A DNA stretch of 45,967 nucleotides from Clostridiales bacterium (GTDB taxonomy: Bacteria; Bacillota; Clostridia; Lachnospirales; Lachnospiraceae): NCBI GenBank assembly GCA_029227635.1, contig JAQYAH010000028.1:1-45967 (forward strand), given 5' to 3'. How positions within the stretch are numbered: the stretch's first letter is position 1; each line of letters starts with the position of its first letter. Of this stretch, positions 15,517 through 23,565 are shown in pieces. The position numbers and the translations under genes were made by a program. The notes under the pieces are model-generated. The model saw only the letters and a list, made by a program, of their open reading frames with translations. It was not told where the DNA came from and did no database searches.

Positions 15517-16421
15517 ACCGGCTAAATGCATTGGTAATCAGAAATATAAAACTTTATTTTAAGGATAAGGGAATGTTCTTCAGCTCCCTCATAACACCTA
15601 TCATTTTGCTGGTGCTCTACGGAACCTTCCTTAGAAATGTGTATTATGATTCATTCACTTCAGCCTTGACGGCAGCGGGAGCAACCGTCTCCGACAAACT
15701 GATAAGCGGCTTTGTGGCGGGAGAGCTTGTATCCTCCCTTCTGGCGGTGAGCTGTGTGACGGTAGCTTTTTGCTCCAACCTCATTATGGTACAGGATAAG
15801 ATCACCGGAGCGAGAAACGACCTCATGGTGGCTCCCCTGAAAAAGAGCACTCTGGCCATGAGCTACTACCTCGCCACATTATTTTCCACCCTCTTGATCT
15901 GTTTTTTTGCAGCAGCCATCTGCTTCGGGTATATCGCCGCCTGCGGCTGGTATCTCTCCGTGGATGACGTGGTGGCGGTGATCAGGGACATCGTACTTCT
16001 GGTACTTATGGGAACGGCAATTTCTTCCCTGGTGAACTACCCTCTCACCACTCAGGGACAGGCCTCTGCGGTGGGAACTATCGTAAGCGCCGGTTACGGC
16101 TTCCTCTGCGGAGCCTACATGCCTATCTCCCAGTTTTCAAAGGGAATACAAAAAGTCATGGCTTTCCTTCCCGGAACCTACGGTACCTCCCTTCTCAGGA
16201 ACCATACCTTAAGAGGTACTTTTGCAGAGATGGAGGCAAAAGATTTCCCGGCTCAGGTGATAGAGGCCATGAAGGACAGCGTGGACTGCAACATTTACTT
16301 TTTTGACAAGAAGGTAAGCCTTGGCGCCATGAATCTGGTGCTTTTTGGCACCATCGTCTTAGCCCTTGGCATCTATATCGTCATTAACCTTATCTCCTCA
16401 AGAAGGAGAGCGGCGGCCTAG
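15513..16421 (+). CDS. ABC-2 type transporter permease
   Basis: Membrane subunit partnered with the preceding ATPase through an ATGA overlap; GGAGGAG lies upstream. Of 302 residues, about six hydrophobic spans are visible, including SLITPIILLVLYGTFL, LLAVSCVTVAFCSNLIMV, LLICFFAAAICFGYIAACGW, IVLLVLMGTAIS and a final LVLFGTIVLALGIYIVINL. An extended loop follows the first helix and another precedes the last, and the QDKITGARNDLMVAP segment is a standard cytoplasmic coupling feature. The substrate is unknown. The stop codon overlaps that of the convergent next gene at a CTAG. Confidence 0.9.
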   Translation: MNRLNALVIRNIKLYFKDKGMFFSSLITPIILLVLYGTFLRNVYYDSFTSALTAAGATVSDKLISGFVAGELVSSLLAVSCVTVAFCSNLIMVQDKITGARNDLMVAPLKKSTLAMSYYLATLFSTLLICFFAAAICFGYIAACGWYLSVDDVVAVIRDIVLLVLMGTAISSLVNYPLTTQGQASAVGTIVSAGYGFLCGAYMPISQFSKGIQKVMAFLPGTYGTSLLRNHTLRGTFAEMEAKDFPAQVIEAMKDSVDCNIYFFDKKVSLGAMNLVLFGTIVLALGIYIVINLISSRRRAAA

Positions 16422-16870
16422 TACAGCCAGCTTGTGGGGATCAGAAAAGTGTAGGGCGCAGTGACAACAGAAAATATAATGGAAAGTGTCAGCCTTGTTT
16501 TCCTGTCAACCTTCTTAAAGGTGATATAATAGTTGAGTACGAAGATCATTGCGGCGGAGAGAAGTATCGCCGGAAGGGTGAGATAGAGTTCGTCCCCCAT
16601 GTGACCAAGCTCCAGTACGAAACAGAGAAGGAAAAGCAGGGCTGATCCTGCTATATCTGAGAGGATACCAAAGCTGAAGACGGCGAAGATGTGTTTTTTG
16701 TAAAAAAGCTTCTTCTCCGACATTTTCAGAAAAGCCATGGAGGCGAGGAGAACCAGGCTGTCAATGAGGAAATTTCCCGGAAGAACGATCAGCCACATCT
16801 GGGGAAAAAGCAGTATCATCCAGATGGGAAAAAGAACATTGTAAAGGGTGACACTTTTGGATCTGTTCAT
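16418..16870 (-). CDS. Integral membrane protein of unknown function
   Basis: 150-residue protein with about four to five hydrophobic segments: LFPIWMILLFPQMWLIVLPG, LIDSLVLLASMAF, GSALLFLLCFVLEL, LPAILLSAAMIFVLNYYI and LSIIFSVVTAPYTFLIP. Positive charges cluster at loop positions (MSEKKLFYKKH, FKKVDRKTR). No conserved motif is recognisable. A TAAGGAGGT-like site precedes the ATG. Its stop overlaps that of the convergent ABC permease. Overlapping divergent promoters appear to lie between it and the flavodoxin gene: TTATCC (16936-16941) with TATAAT (16914-16919) on this strand. Confidence 0.7.
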   Translation of the reverse strand: MNRSKSVTLYNVLFPIWMILLFPQMWLIVLPGNFLIDSLVLLASMAFLKMSEKKLFYKKHIFAVFSFGILSDIAGSALLFLLCFVLELGHMGDELYLTLPAILLSAAMIFVLNYYITFKKVDRKTRLTLSIIFSVVTAPYTFLIPTSWLY

Positions 16871-16892
16871 GACAACCTCCTAAATAGTTTCT

Positions 16893-16921
16893 TTGGGGCA
16901 CTTATTATGATTGATTATAAA
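16893..16921 (+). promoter_or_regulatory. Promoter for flavodoxin-polymerase operon
   Basis: TTGGGG (16893-16898), 17 bp, TATAAA (16916-16921), about 40 bp before the ATG. No LexA box (CGAAC-N4-GTTCG) is visible, so SOS control is not supported here. Confidence 0.45.
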
Positions 16922-16960
16922 CGATAACGTGAAATGGATAAACACAGAGGTGGGATAAAA

Positions 16961-17491
16961 ATGGGTACAAAAAAAGACAGAATTCAGGCGCTGGTCTACA
17001 CCAGCAACGCGGGACACACCAGAGAATATGCAAAGCTTCTTGGGGAGGCGGCAAAGCTTCCGGTCTATGAGCTTTCGGAGGCGGAAAAAGAGCTTCCTTC
17101 CGGAAGCGGAGTCTTTTATCTGGGCTGGATCATGGCCGGACAGATCAAAGGGCTCAAGGCCGCGGCGAAGAAGTACAAGGTGTACGCAGTTGCGGGAGTA
17201 GGCATGGCCAGGACCGGAACTCAGCTTGCGGATCTCAGGAAAACAAACGGCATCGCTCCCACTATCCCGGTGTTCAGCATTCAGGGCGGATTCGAGATGG
17301 ATAAACTGAAGGGAATGTATCGCCTTATGATGATAACCATGAAAAAGACTGTCGCCAAGGGCCTTAAGGAGAAAGCGAACAGAACTCCCGAGGAAGAGGA
17401 GAACCTGAGACTTTTGGAGGTGGGCGGAGACCTTGTAGATAAAGCCAACCTGGAGGAGATCCTTAGTTGGATGGATCAGGCACAGGAGTAG
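16961..17491 (+). CDS. Flavodoxin-like domain protein
   Basis: 176-residue cytosolic protein with a flavodoxin-type alpha/beta pattern. The N-terminal strand and phosphate-loop-like segment is ALVYTSNAGHTREYAKLLGE, close to the T-x-G-x-T FMN loop of flavodoxins but with a changed first position. GVFYLGWIMAGQIKG and VYAVAGVGMARTGTQ are later strand/loop units. The C-terminal part (about 115-176) is helical and charged. FMN binding is likely but not certain. ATG 16961 sits 7 bp after AGAGGTGGG; an upstream ATG at 16934 is less well placed. It ends 1 bp before the Y-family polymerase gene, so the two are co-transcribed, though no shared function is known to me. Confidence 0.7.
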   Translation: MGTKKDRIQALVYTSNAGHTREYAKLLGEAAKLPVYELSEAEKELPSGSGVFYLGWIMAGQIKGLKAAAKKYKVYAVAGVGMARTGTQLADLRKTNGIAPTIPVFSIQGGFEMDKLKGMYRLMMITMKKTVAKGLKEKANRTPEEEENLRLLEVGGDLVDKANLEEILSWMDQAQE

Positions 17492-17492
17492 A

Positions 17493-19022
17493 ATGCAGGA
17501 TAACGAGAGAAGCTACATTGCCATAGACCTGAAATCATTTTATGCCTCTGTGGAGTGCATGGAGAGAGGGCTGAACCCCCTCACCACCAATCTGGTGGTG
17601 GCGGACATGAGCAGAACGACCAAAACCATCTGCCTTGCGGTTTCACCTTCCTTAAAGAGCTGGGGAATTCCGGGAAGACCCCGGCTTTTTGAAGTGGTAA
17701 GAAAAGTAAAGCAGGTCAACGATGACAGGCGAAGGATGGCTCCGGGGCAGACTTTTTCCAAAAGCTCTGTGGACGGGGAGGAGATAAGAAGGGATCCCAC
17801 AGTGGAACTTGACTACCTGGTTGCGCCTCCCAGGATGGCGAAATATATGGAGGTCAGTCGCCAGATCTACAGGATCTACCTGAGATACATTGCTCCCGAG
17901 GACATTCATGTGTACTCCATCGACGAGGTGTTTATCGATGCAACGGACTACCTTCGGGCCCTAAAAATGACTTCCCGGGAGCTGGCCGAGACCATGATGA
18001 GAGATATTTTAAGGGAAACCGGGATCACTGCCACCGCCGGCCTTGGAACCAACCTCTACCTGGCCAAGATCGCCATGGATATTGAGGCCAAGCACATAGA
18101 GCCGGATGAGAACGGAGCCCGGATCGCAGAGCTGGATGAGATGAGTTATCGGAGAAAGCTGTGGGACCATCGGCCGCTGACGGATTTTTGGCGCATTGGC
18201 AAAGGCTACGCCGAAAAGCTGGAGAGTGCCGGACTTTTTACCATGGGAGACATTGCCCGGTGTTCTCTTGGGGCGCCTTCGGACTATTACAACGAGGAAC
18301 TTTTGTATAGGATGTTTGGAATCTATGCGGAGCTGCTCATTGATCACGCCTGGGGATATGAGCCCTGCCGGATCTCCCACATAAAGAGCTACAAGCCGGA
18401 GAGCAGCAGCATAAGTCACAGCCAGGTGCTCAGCACTCCCTACAATTTTGAGAAGGCAATGCTTGTGGCAAAGGAGATGGCGGACGCTCTGGCCCTGGAA
18501 CTTGTGGATAAAAAACTCACCACGGACCAGCTGGTGCTGACGGTGGGATATGATATAGAGAATCTGACAGACCCGGTGATCAAAAGGAAGTATAAGGGTT
18601 CTTTGACCACGGACAGGTACGGCAGGAAGGTGCCAAAGCAGGCTCACGGCTCCGGAAACCTAACAGTTCCCACTTCCTCCGCGTCAAAGCTTATGGAAAA
18701 GACGGTGGAGCTTTTTCATGAACTGGTGAACGAGGATTTTCTCATAAGGAGACTTACCTTAAGTGCCCAGAATCTTTCGGAGGAGGGCGCTTTAGCGAAT
18801 AAGACAGAGTATGAGCAGTTGGATCTTTTTACTGACTATGGGGCTAGAGAGGAGGCCCGGGAGCAGGAGGAGGAAAATCTCCAAAAAGAACGAAAGATGC
18901 AGGAGACCATGCTCTCCATCAAGAAAAAGTACGGCAAGAATGCCATCTTAAAGGGTATGAATCTCGAAGAAGGAGCCACCGCCAAAGAGCGCAACAGCCG
19001 CATCGGCGGTCACAAGGCCTAG
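17493..19022 (+). CDS. Y-family DNA polymerase (UvrX/UmuC type)
   Basis: Translesion polymerase of 509 residues that copies damaged DNA. The catalytic palm has IAIDLKSFYASVECMERG (first metal Asp) and YSIDEVFIDATDYL (SIDE motif). GITATAGLGTNLYLAKIAMD and LTDFWRIGKGYAEKLESAGL form the thumb helix-hairpin-helix. The little-finger domain lies about 300-430. The C-terminal acidic, coiled tail contains QLDLFTD, a likely beta-clamp-binding motif. An insertion after the first strands (residues about 70-110) matches the long UvrX/YqjW branch rather than DinB. A short YolD-like gene follows, the usual partner of this branch in Firmicutes. Confidence 0.93.
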   Translation: MQDNERSYIAIDLKSFYASVECMERGLNPLTTNLVVADMSRTTKTICLAVSPSLKSWGIPGRPRLFEVVRKVKQVNDDRRRMAPGQTFSKSSVDGEEIRRDPTVELDYLVAPPRMAKYMEVSRQIYRIYLRYIAPEDIHVYSIDEVFIDATDYLRALKMTSRELAETMMRDILRETGITATAGLGTNLYLAKIAMDIEAKHIEPDENGARIAELDEMSYRRKLWDHRPLTDFWRIGKGYAEKLESAGLFTMGDIARCSLGAPSDYYNEELLYRMFGIYAELLIDHAWGYEPCRISHIKSYKPESSSISHSQVLSTPYNFEKAMLVAKEMADALALELVDKKLTTDQLVLTVGYDIENLTDPVIKRKYKGSLTTDRYGRKVPKQAHGSGNLTVPTSSASKLMEKTVELFHELVNEDFLIRRLTLSAQNLSEEGALANKTEYEQLDLFTDYGAREEAREQEEENLQKERKMQETMLSIKKKYGKNAILKGMNLEEGATAKERNSRIGGHKA

Positions 19023-19031
19023 GAGGAGCCC

Positions 19032-19193
19032 ATGAGTAAAGGAAAATACGATGACATAATAGAGCTTCCCTACAAGGGAACAAAAAGGCGTCCACCCATG
19101 TCCATGGAGGATAGGGCGGCACAGTTCGCTCCTTTTGCTCCCTTAAAGGTGCGGCTTTCCTCCGAGGAGGATGATGAGGGACCAAAGGATTAA
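19032..19193 (+). CDS. Short YolD-like protein, possibly truncated
   Basis: 53-residue ORF with an AGGAGG site 4-9 bp before its ATG, directly after the polymerase. Its first 38 residues (KYDDIIELPYKGTKRRPPMS, then MEDRAAQFAPFAPL) match the start of clostridial YolD-like proteins, which usually continue for another 60-80 residues. Here the sequence switches to an acidic tail (SSEEDDEGPKD) and stops. YolD-like proteins are commonly paired with UvrX-type polymerases. It overlaps the convergent permease by 4 bp. A truncated but still translated remnant is likely. Confidence 0.7.
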   Translation: MSKGKYDDIIELPYKGTKRRPPMSMEDRAAQFAPFAPLKVRLSSEEDDEGPKD

Positions 19194-19975
19194 TGAATGT
19201 CCTTTTTGGTGTACTTCACATAGGCCAGAACGATTCCGAGAAGGCAAAGTACTAGACCAATGGCGATAAGCTTGATATCCAGCTTTCCGGCTTCCACGAT
19301 GTCCGCTCCCTCACAGTAGGCAAAAGGAGTGGCGTATTTGAGAAACTCCGCGGATTCGGTGATGTTGGCCACGAGATTCAAAAAGTACATGAGCACCGCG
19401 ATGCCAATTCCGACACCGGCGGTGTTTTTTCGCATGAAAGCGGAAATGCCAAAGCAGATGCCGCAAAGCTCCAGCTGCAGCAGGTAGTAGGCTATATGGA
19501 AGAGGGTGATCTCCTTAAAGGGCAGTTCTTCTCCGATAGCGACTATACAGCCGAGACTGAGTCCGTAGATGATCAGGTTGAGGATGGTGATCTGAAGAAA
19601 GACCGCGATAAGCTTTTCGGTGATGACTCTGATTCTGCTCACCGGGTGGGTGAGGAGAAATTCGGCAGTCTTGTCTTTTTCCTCTTTGCTTAGAATTCCC
19701 ACGGCACAGAGGGAGGCGAAAAAAGCACCTCCAAGGCCCAGAATGTTACCGCACTCAATGGAAAAGAAGCCGGTGAGGGTTCCAAAGCTGAGTCTATCCA
19801 TGCCGAAGGCGGCGGTAAAAGAGCCCATGGAGGCAAACATTTCGTTCACTTCCTCCATCTGAGATTTCATCTCCGGAAAAAGAAACAGGCATATCGCCAT
19901 GAGAAAACCGATGGATGCGGTCCATATGATGAGGGCGGTGCGGCCCTGTCTGAGTTCGTGTTTTACGATAGTCAT
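19190..19975 (-). CDS. ABC-2 family transporter permease
   Basis: 261-residue membrane protein, last gene of the TetR-ATPase-permease operon. Hydrophobic spans include IIWTASIGFLMAICLFLF, GGAFFASLCAVGILS, VFLQITILNLIIYGLSLG, YYLLQLELCGICFGISAF, VGIGIAVLMYFLNLVANI and LIAIGLVLCLLGIVLAYV. The loop SKEEKDKTAEFLLTHPVSR before the third helix is typical of ABC permeases of the NosY/YhaP kind. It starts 3 bp after the ATPase stop. The substrate is unknown; TetR control suggests export of a toxic compound. Confidence 0.88.
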   Translation of the reverse strand: MTIVKHELRQGRTALIIWTASIGFLMAICLFLFPEMKSQMEEVNEMFASMGSFTAAFGMDRLSFGTLTGFFSIECGNILGLGGAFFASLCAVGILSKEEKDKTAEFLLTHPVSRIRVITEKLIAVFLQITILNLIIYGLSLGCIVAIGEELPFKEITLFHIAYYLLQLELCGICFGISAFMRKNTAGVGIGIAVLMYFLNLVANITESAEFLKYATPFAYCEGADIVEAGKLDIKLIAIGLVLCLLGIVLAYVKYTKKDIH

Positions 19976-19978
19976 GAC

Positions 19979-20860
19979 TTAAGCCTCCTTTTCGTAGTAG
20001 TGAAGAAATACTTCTTCCAGTTCCGGTTCTGAAACGGAGAGGTCTCGGATCCGGCTTATTGCCAAAAGTTCTATCAGATCCCTCATGTCTCCGCTAAAAA
20101 GGAAGCTGGCGCTGTCTTTTCCAAGATTCAGATCCCGGATTCCGGCGCAGGAAGCAGCCCCTTCGGGGTTAAGCTCGCCTACGAGGGAGACTCTCTTGGC
20201 GTTGGTTCTTGCCAGGGCTTCAACCTTGTCACAGGCGATGATCCGGCCTTCCCTGATGATGGCGGCCCGGCTGCAGTTGTGCTGGATCTCCGAGAGGACG
20301 TGGCTTGAGAGGAAGACGGTTGTTCCGACGGCGTTGCGTTCCCGGAGGATATCGAAAAATTCTTTTTGCATGAGAGGGTCAAGACCTCCGGTGGGCTCAT
20401 CCAGAATGAGGAGCCTGGGGTCGTGCTGAAGGGCACATACGATGGCCACCTTTTTTCGGTTTCCGAAAGACAGCTCCTCTACCTTTCGGTTCGTCTCAAG
20501 CTGCAGGCGCTCGCTTAGTTCAGCTGCACTTGTCCGGCAGTTTTTGCCCCGAAGCTCGGCGGAGAACCGAAGTACATCCTTTACCTTCATCCCTGCATGA
20601 AAAATCGCTTCCGAGGGGAGATATCCGATATCTGAGAGGATCTCCTTCCGGTCTTTTACAATGTCTTTGTTGAATATTTTTGCTTCCCCGGAGGTGGCAT
20701 TTATAAGGCCCAGGAGAGTGCGGACGGTTGTGGACTTTCCGGCTCCGTTCGGCCCAATATAGCCGAAGAATTCTCCTTCCTCCACCCGGAGGTCAAGGTC
20801 TGTTATCCCCCGACTTTTACCGTAGTATTTTGTCAGTTTTGTGGTTCTGATTGCATCCAT
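19979..20860 (-). CDS. ABC transporter ATP-binding protein
   Basis: 293-residue ATPase with Walker A GPNGAGKSTT (about 37-46), Walker B LLILDEPTGGLDPL and H-loop LSSHVLSE. The signature reads LSFGNRKKVAI rather than LSGGQ, a variant seen in bacitracin/YxlF-like exporters. A C-terminal extension of about 80 residues follows. AAGGAG sits 9 bp before the ATG, which is only 6 bp after the TetR stop. It is followed by its permease after 3 bp. Translational coupling of all three genes is likely. Confidence 0.92.
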   Translation of the reverse strand: MDAIRTTKLTKYYGKSRGITDLDLRVEEGEFFGYIGPNGAGKSTTVRTLLGLINATSGEAKIFNKDIVKDRKEILSDIGYLPSEAIFHAGMKVKDVLRFSAELRGKNCRTSAAELSERLQLETNRKVEELSFGNRKKVAIVCALQHDPRLLILDEPTGGLDPLMQKEFFDILRERNAVGTTVFLSSHVLSEIQHNCSRAAIIREGRIIACDKVEALARTNAKRVSLVGELNPEGAASCAGIRDLNLGKDSASFLFSGDMRDLIELLAISRIRDLSVSEPELEEVFLHYYEKEA

Positions 20861-20866
20861 ATCCGG

Positions 20867-21478
20867 TTACTCCTTCCTCAAATATATCTGCTTCCAGAAT
20901 GCGATCATCTGGTTAAACTCCCGCTCCAGTGCGTCAAAATCCGGTTCCCCCTTCTGAAACATCTCAAAGAGATACCCCACAGAGGCCAGATACATATCCT
21001 TGTACATCATTTTGATATCGATTCCCGGGGCAAACTGGGTCGGATCCAGTCGGGTGAACATGCCGGCGGTCCGATTCTCAAGCTGATCCCGGTAGCTTTT
21101 CTGAATGGAGGCTCTGATCTCCGGGTCTTTTTCCATGTAGGCTTTAATAGCAAAAAGACCTACATCCGGGTACTTTCGGATCAGGGCGATCTTAGCTTTC
21201 ATTCCCCTCTCCATGGCATCAAAAAGCTCCGTGCACTCGTAGCAGCCATACTCCTCCAGATACTGAATGGTGGTCTTGCTGCAGTGATCCCAGAGGTACA
21301 TGTACAACTCTTTTTTGTTGCGAAAATAGTAAAAGAGCAGAGATTTGCTGATTCCCGCTTCAGCGGCGATCTCACTCACGGGGCTGTTTTTGTAGGTGTT
21401 CTGGGAAAAGACCCGATAGCCCGCGTTCAGGATCGCCTCTTGTTTTTCTTTTGCCAGGGAAAAAAATTTCTCGTTCAA
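20867..21478 (-). CDS. TetR-family transcriptional repressor
   Basis: 203-residue regulator. The N-terminal HTH (residues about 8-55) has ILNAGYRVFSQNTYKNSPVS and AGISKSLLFYYFRNKKELYM, diagnostic for TetR proteins. The C-terminal ligand domain is helical. It heads the exporter operon and probably represses it. Translation seems to start at TTG 21478 after AAGGGGGAAC; no ATG fits. The dyad at 21505-21527 overlies its own promoter region, consistent with autoregulation. The divergent chromate-transporter genes could share the control region. Confidence 0.9.
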   Translation of the reverse strand: MNEKFFSLAKEKQEAILNAGYRVFSQNTYKNSPVSEIAAEAGISKSLLFYYFRNKKELYMYLWDHCSKTTIQYLEEYGCYECTELFDAMERGMKAKIALIRKYPDVGLFAIKAYMEKDPEIRASIQKSYRDQLENRTAGMFTRLDPTQFAPGIDIKMMYKDMYLASVGYLFEMFQKGEPDFDALEREFNQMIAFWKQIYLRKE

Positions 21479-21504
21479 AGCTGTTCCCCCTTAAATCGTA
21501 TTGT

Positions 21505-21554
21505 CTGTTAACCGATTCGGTCAGTTGATATTTTATATTATATTTCATTGACCG
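21505..21554 (-). promoter_or_regulatory. Probable TetR operator and promoter
   Basis: Imperfect dyad CTGTTAACCGA / TCGGTCAGTTG (21505-21527, 7 of 11 positions symmetric, perfect ACCGA-T-TCGGT core) and a further half-site TTGACCG (21548-21554). TATAAT on the minus strand (21537-21542) lies between them. A repressor bound here would cover the -10. Confidence 0.5.
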
Positions 21555-21658
21555 TTTTTGAGAAGACCCCTCAGACACAAAAGTCGGGATAAGTTGCTCT
21601 GTCATAATTATTGTGGATATGTCATAATGATAGCAGTGTATTTTTGAGGGATCTTTTT

Positions 21659-22228
21659 ATGGAAAGTAAAAGAAAAAAATTGTTGCAGTTGTTTGTCTCC
21701 ACCTTAAAGCTGAGCGCCTGTACCTTCGGCGGAGGTTTTGTCATAGTGGTGCTCATGCGGAGAAAGTTTGTGGAGGAACTTGGTTGGATCAAGGAGCAGG
21801 AGATGCTGGATCTGGCGGCCATTGCCCAGTCCTCTCCGGGAGCCATCGCGGTGAATGCGTCCATCCTGGTGGGCTACCATGTGGCTGGAGTATTAGGAGC
21901 CCTGGTGACTGTGGTGGGAACCATCATTCCTCCTTTTGTGATCATCTCCGTGATCTCATTTTTCTATCAGCAGTTCCGGGATAATCCAATTGTGAGCATG
22001 GCCATGACGGGTATGCTGGCAGGTGTGGCTGCGGTCATTTTCGACGTGGTTATAAACATGGCCAAAGGCATCATTAAGCAGAAACGTATCTTCTACGTTC
22101 TTGTCATGGCGGCATCTTTCGGAGCGGTATATTTCCTAAAGATAAATGTGATCTACGTCATTTTGGTCTGTGCCCTTATGGGGGGAGCGGACACCTTCCT
22201 TAGGCTGAGAAAGGAGGGGGACAGATGA
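21659..22228 (+). CDS. Chromate transporter family protein, first half
   Basis: 189-residue membrane protein of the CHR family, short (single-domain) form. The signature FGGGFVIVVLMRRKFVEELGW near residue 20 and the SSPGAIAVNASILVGY helix are conserved CHR features. About five to six hydrophobic segments follow. In Firmicutes these proteins occur as pairs that together equal one long ChrA, and the second half follows with an ATGA overlap. They export chromate in some species, but in anaerobes the natural substrate is uncertain. I chose ATG 21659 after GAGGG. GTCATAAT occurs twice upstream (21601 and 21621). Confidence 0.9.
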   Translation: MESKRKKLLQLFVSTLKLSACTFGGGFVIVVLMRRKFVEELGWIKEQEMLDLAAIAQSSPGAIAVNASILVGYHVAGVLGALVTVVGTIIPPFVIISVISFFYQQFRDNPIVSMAMTGMLAGVAAVIFDVVINMAKGIIKQKRIFYVLVMAASFGAVYFLKINVIYVILVCALMGGADTFLRLRKEGDR

Positions 22229-22785
22229 TCTACGCACAGCTTTTCTGGAGTTTTGTCCAGATAGGACTTCTGAGCATCGGGGGAGGTTATGCGGCCATTC
22301 CTCTGATTCAGAATCAGGTGGTGGAGATCCACGGCTGGCTCACCATGAAGCAGTTTGCGGACATTATGACTATCGCAGAGATGACTCCGGGACCTATCGC
22401 GATCAATTCTGCGACTTTTACCGGAATCCGGATCGCCGGTTTTCCCGGTGCAGTGGTAGCGACCCTTGGATGTATGCTGCCCTCTTGTATAATAGTCATG
22501 CTTCTGGCCTTTCTTTACTACAGATATCGGGGGCTTGGCATGATTCAGGGGATCCTTGCGGGACTTCGCCCGGCGGTGGTGGCAATGATCGCCTCCGCGG
22601 GACTTAAGCTGGCATTTCTCGCCTTTTTCGGGGAAAACTCTCTGCCCCGGAGCCTTGGTGGCGTGGATTTCGTGGCGGTGGGAATTTTCCTTGGCAGTTT
22701 TTTTGCCCTCAGGAAATTCAAATGCAGCCCCATTTTTGTGATGCTGGGAGCCAGCGCTTTCGGAGTGCTGCTTTACAGCCTTTAG
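22225..22785 (+). CDS. Chromate transporter family protein, second half
   Basis: 186-residue short CHR protein, partner of the preceding one. It repeats the same layout: SIGGGYAAIPLIQNQVVEIH near residue 20 and MTPGPIAINSATFTGIRIAG, followed by hydrophobic segments (LPSCIIVMLLAFLYY, VAVGIFLGSFFAL, FVMLGASAFGVLLYSL). The ATGA overlap implies coupled translation and a heterodimer with inverted topology, as described for paired short CHR proteins. No sulfate or chromate-linked gene lies nearby to name the substrate. Confidence 0.9.
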   Translation: MIYAQLFWSFVQIGLLSIGGGYAAIPLIQNQVVEIHGWLTMKQFADIMTIAEMTPGPIAINSATFTGIRIAGFPGAVVATLGCMLPSCIIVMLLAFLYYRYRGLGMIQGILAGLRPAVVAMIASAGLKLAFLAFFGENSLPRSLGGVDFVAVGIFLGSFFALRKFKCSPIFVMLGASAFGVLLYSL

Positions 22786-22796
22786 ATTTTTTCGCG

Positions 22797-22825
22797 TTGA
22801 CCCTTTTTAAGTTGTCCCGTAATAT
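22797..22825 (+). promoter_or_regulatory. Promoter for HAD-methyltransferase pair
   Basis: TTGACC (22797-22802), 17 bp, TAATAT (22820-22825), 33 bp before the HAD start codon. Confidence 0.5.
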
Positions 22826-22857
22826 GAAATGGATGACGTCAACGAAGTGAGGAGTTT

Positions 22858-23565
22858 ATGAAATACAAAGCTATTTTATTTGATATGGACGGAACCCTCC
22901 TGCCCATGTATATGGAGGAGTTTACAAACGGATATTTTAAGTATCTTTTTGCAAAAATACGAAAGCACGGAGTGAACCCCGAGTCTTTCGCCTCGGATAT
23001 GTGGTCCGGAGTGGCGGCCATGGTGGGCAACGACGGAAGCTGCACCAATGAGGAGGCCTTCTGGAGTACTTTTGAAGCAAGAACCGGAATCCCCAAGGAG
23101 CGGATCAACGGGGATTGCCTGGAATTTTACAGCAATGAGTTTCAGGTGGCGAAGCAGTTCACCGGGGAGAATCCCCTGGCGGTTAATGCGATAAAGGCGG
23201 CGAGGGAGAAGGCTGAGTATGTGATCCTTGCCACGAATCCTCTTTTTCCCATGGTGGCCCAGGAGGTTCGCATGGGCTGGGTAGGCCTTTCCCCGAAGGA
23301 TTTCGACCTGGTAACCAGCTACGAGACGGACCGGTTCTGCAAACCCAACCCCGCCTACTTTACTTCCATCTGTGAGCGCATGGGAGTTGAGCCCGGGGAG
23401 TGCCTTCTTATCGGAAATGATGAGGGGGAGGACATGAACGCCGGAAAGCTTGCTGGTCTTGATACTTACCTTGTCACAAACTGGATGATCCCCAATGATA
23501 AGCATCCCTATGAGGGACCCAGGGGAAGTTTTGAAGAAATGATCAAAATGCTGGAGAGTTTATAA
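22858..23565 (+). CDS. HAD-family hydrolase
   Basis: 235-residue phosphatase-type HAD protein. Nucleophile motif FDMDGTLL is at residues 8-15, ATNP is motif II, KPNPAYF carries the motif III lysine and IGNDEGEDM is motif IV. The inserted helical cap (about 20-95) is of the C1 type. The substrate is unknown. Its stop overlaps the ATG of the methyltransferase gene (TAATG), so the two proteins are made together and may act on the same compound or in repair of a damaged metabolite. Confidence 0.88.
   Translation: MKYKAILFDMDGTLLPMYMEEFTNGYFKYLFAKIRKHGVNPESFASDMWSGVAAMVGNDGSCTNEEAFWSTFEARTGIPKERINGDCLEFYSNEFQVAKQFTGENPLAVNAIKAAREKAEYVILATNPLFPMVAQEVRMGWVGLSPKDFDLVTSYETDRFCKPNPAYFTSICERMGVEPGECLLIGNDEGEDMNAGKLAGLDTYLVTNWMIPNDKHPYEGPRGSFEEMIKMLESL

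Noticed and set aside
16871-16960. LexA/SOS box before the flavodoxin-polymerase operon
   Set aside because: No CGAAC-N4-GTTCG-like sequence; CGATAACG is too short and asymmetric.
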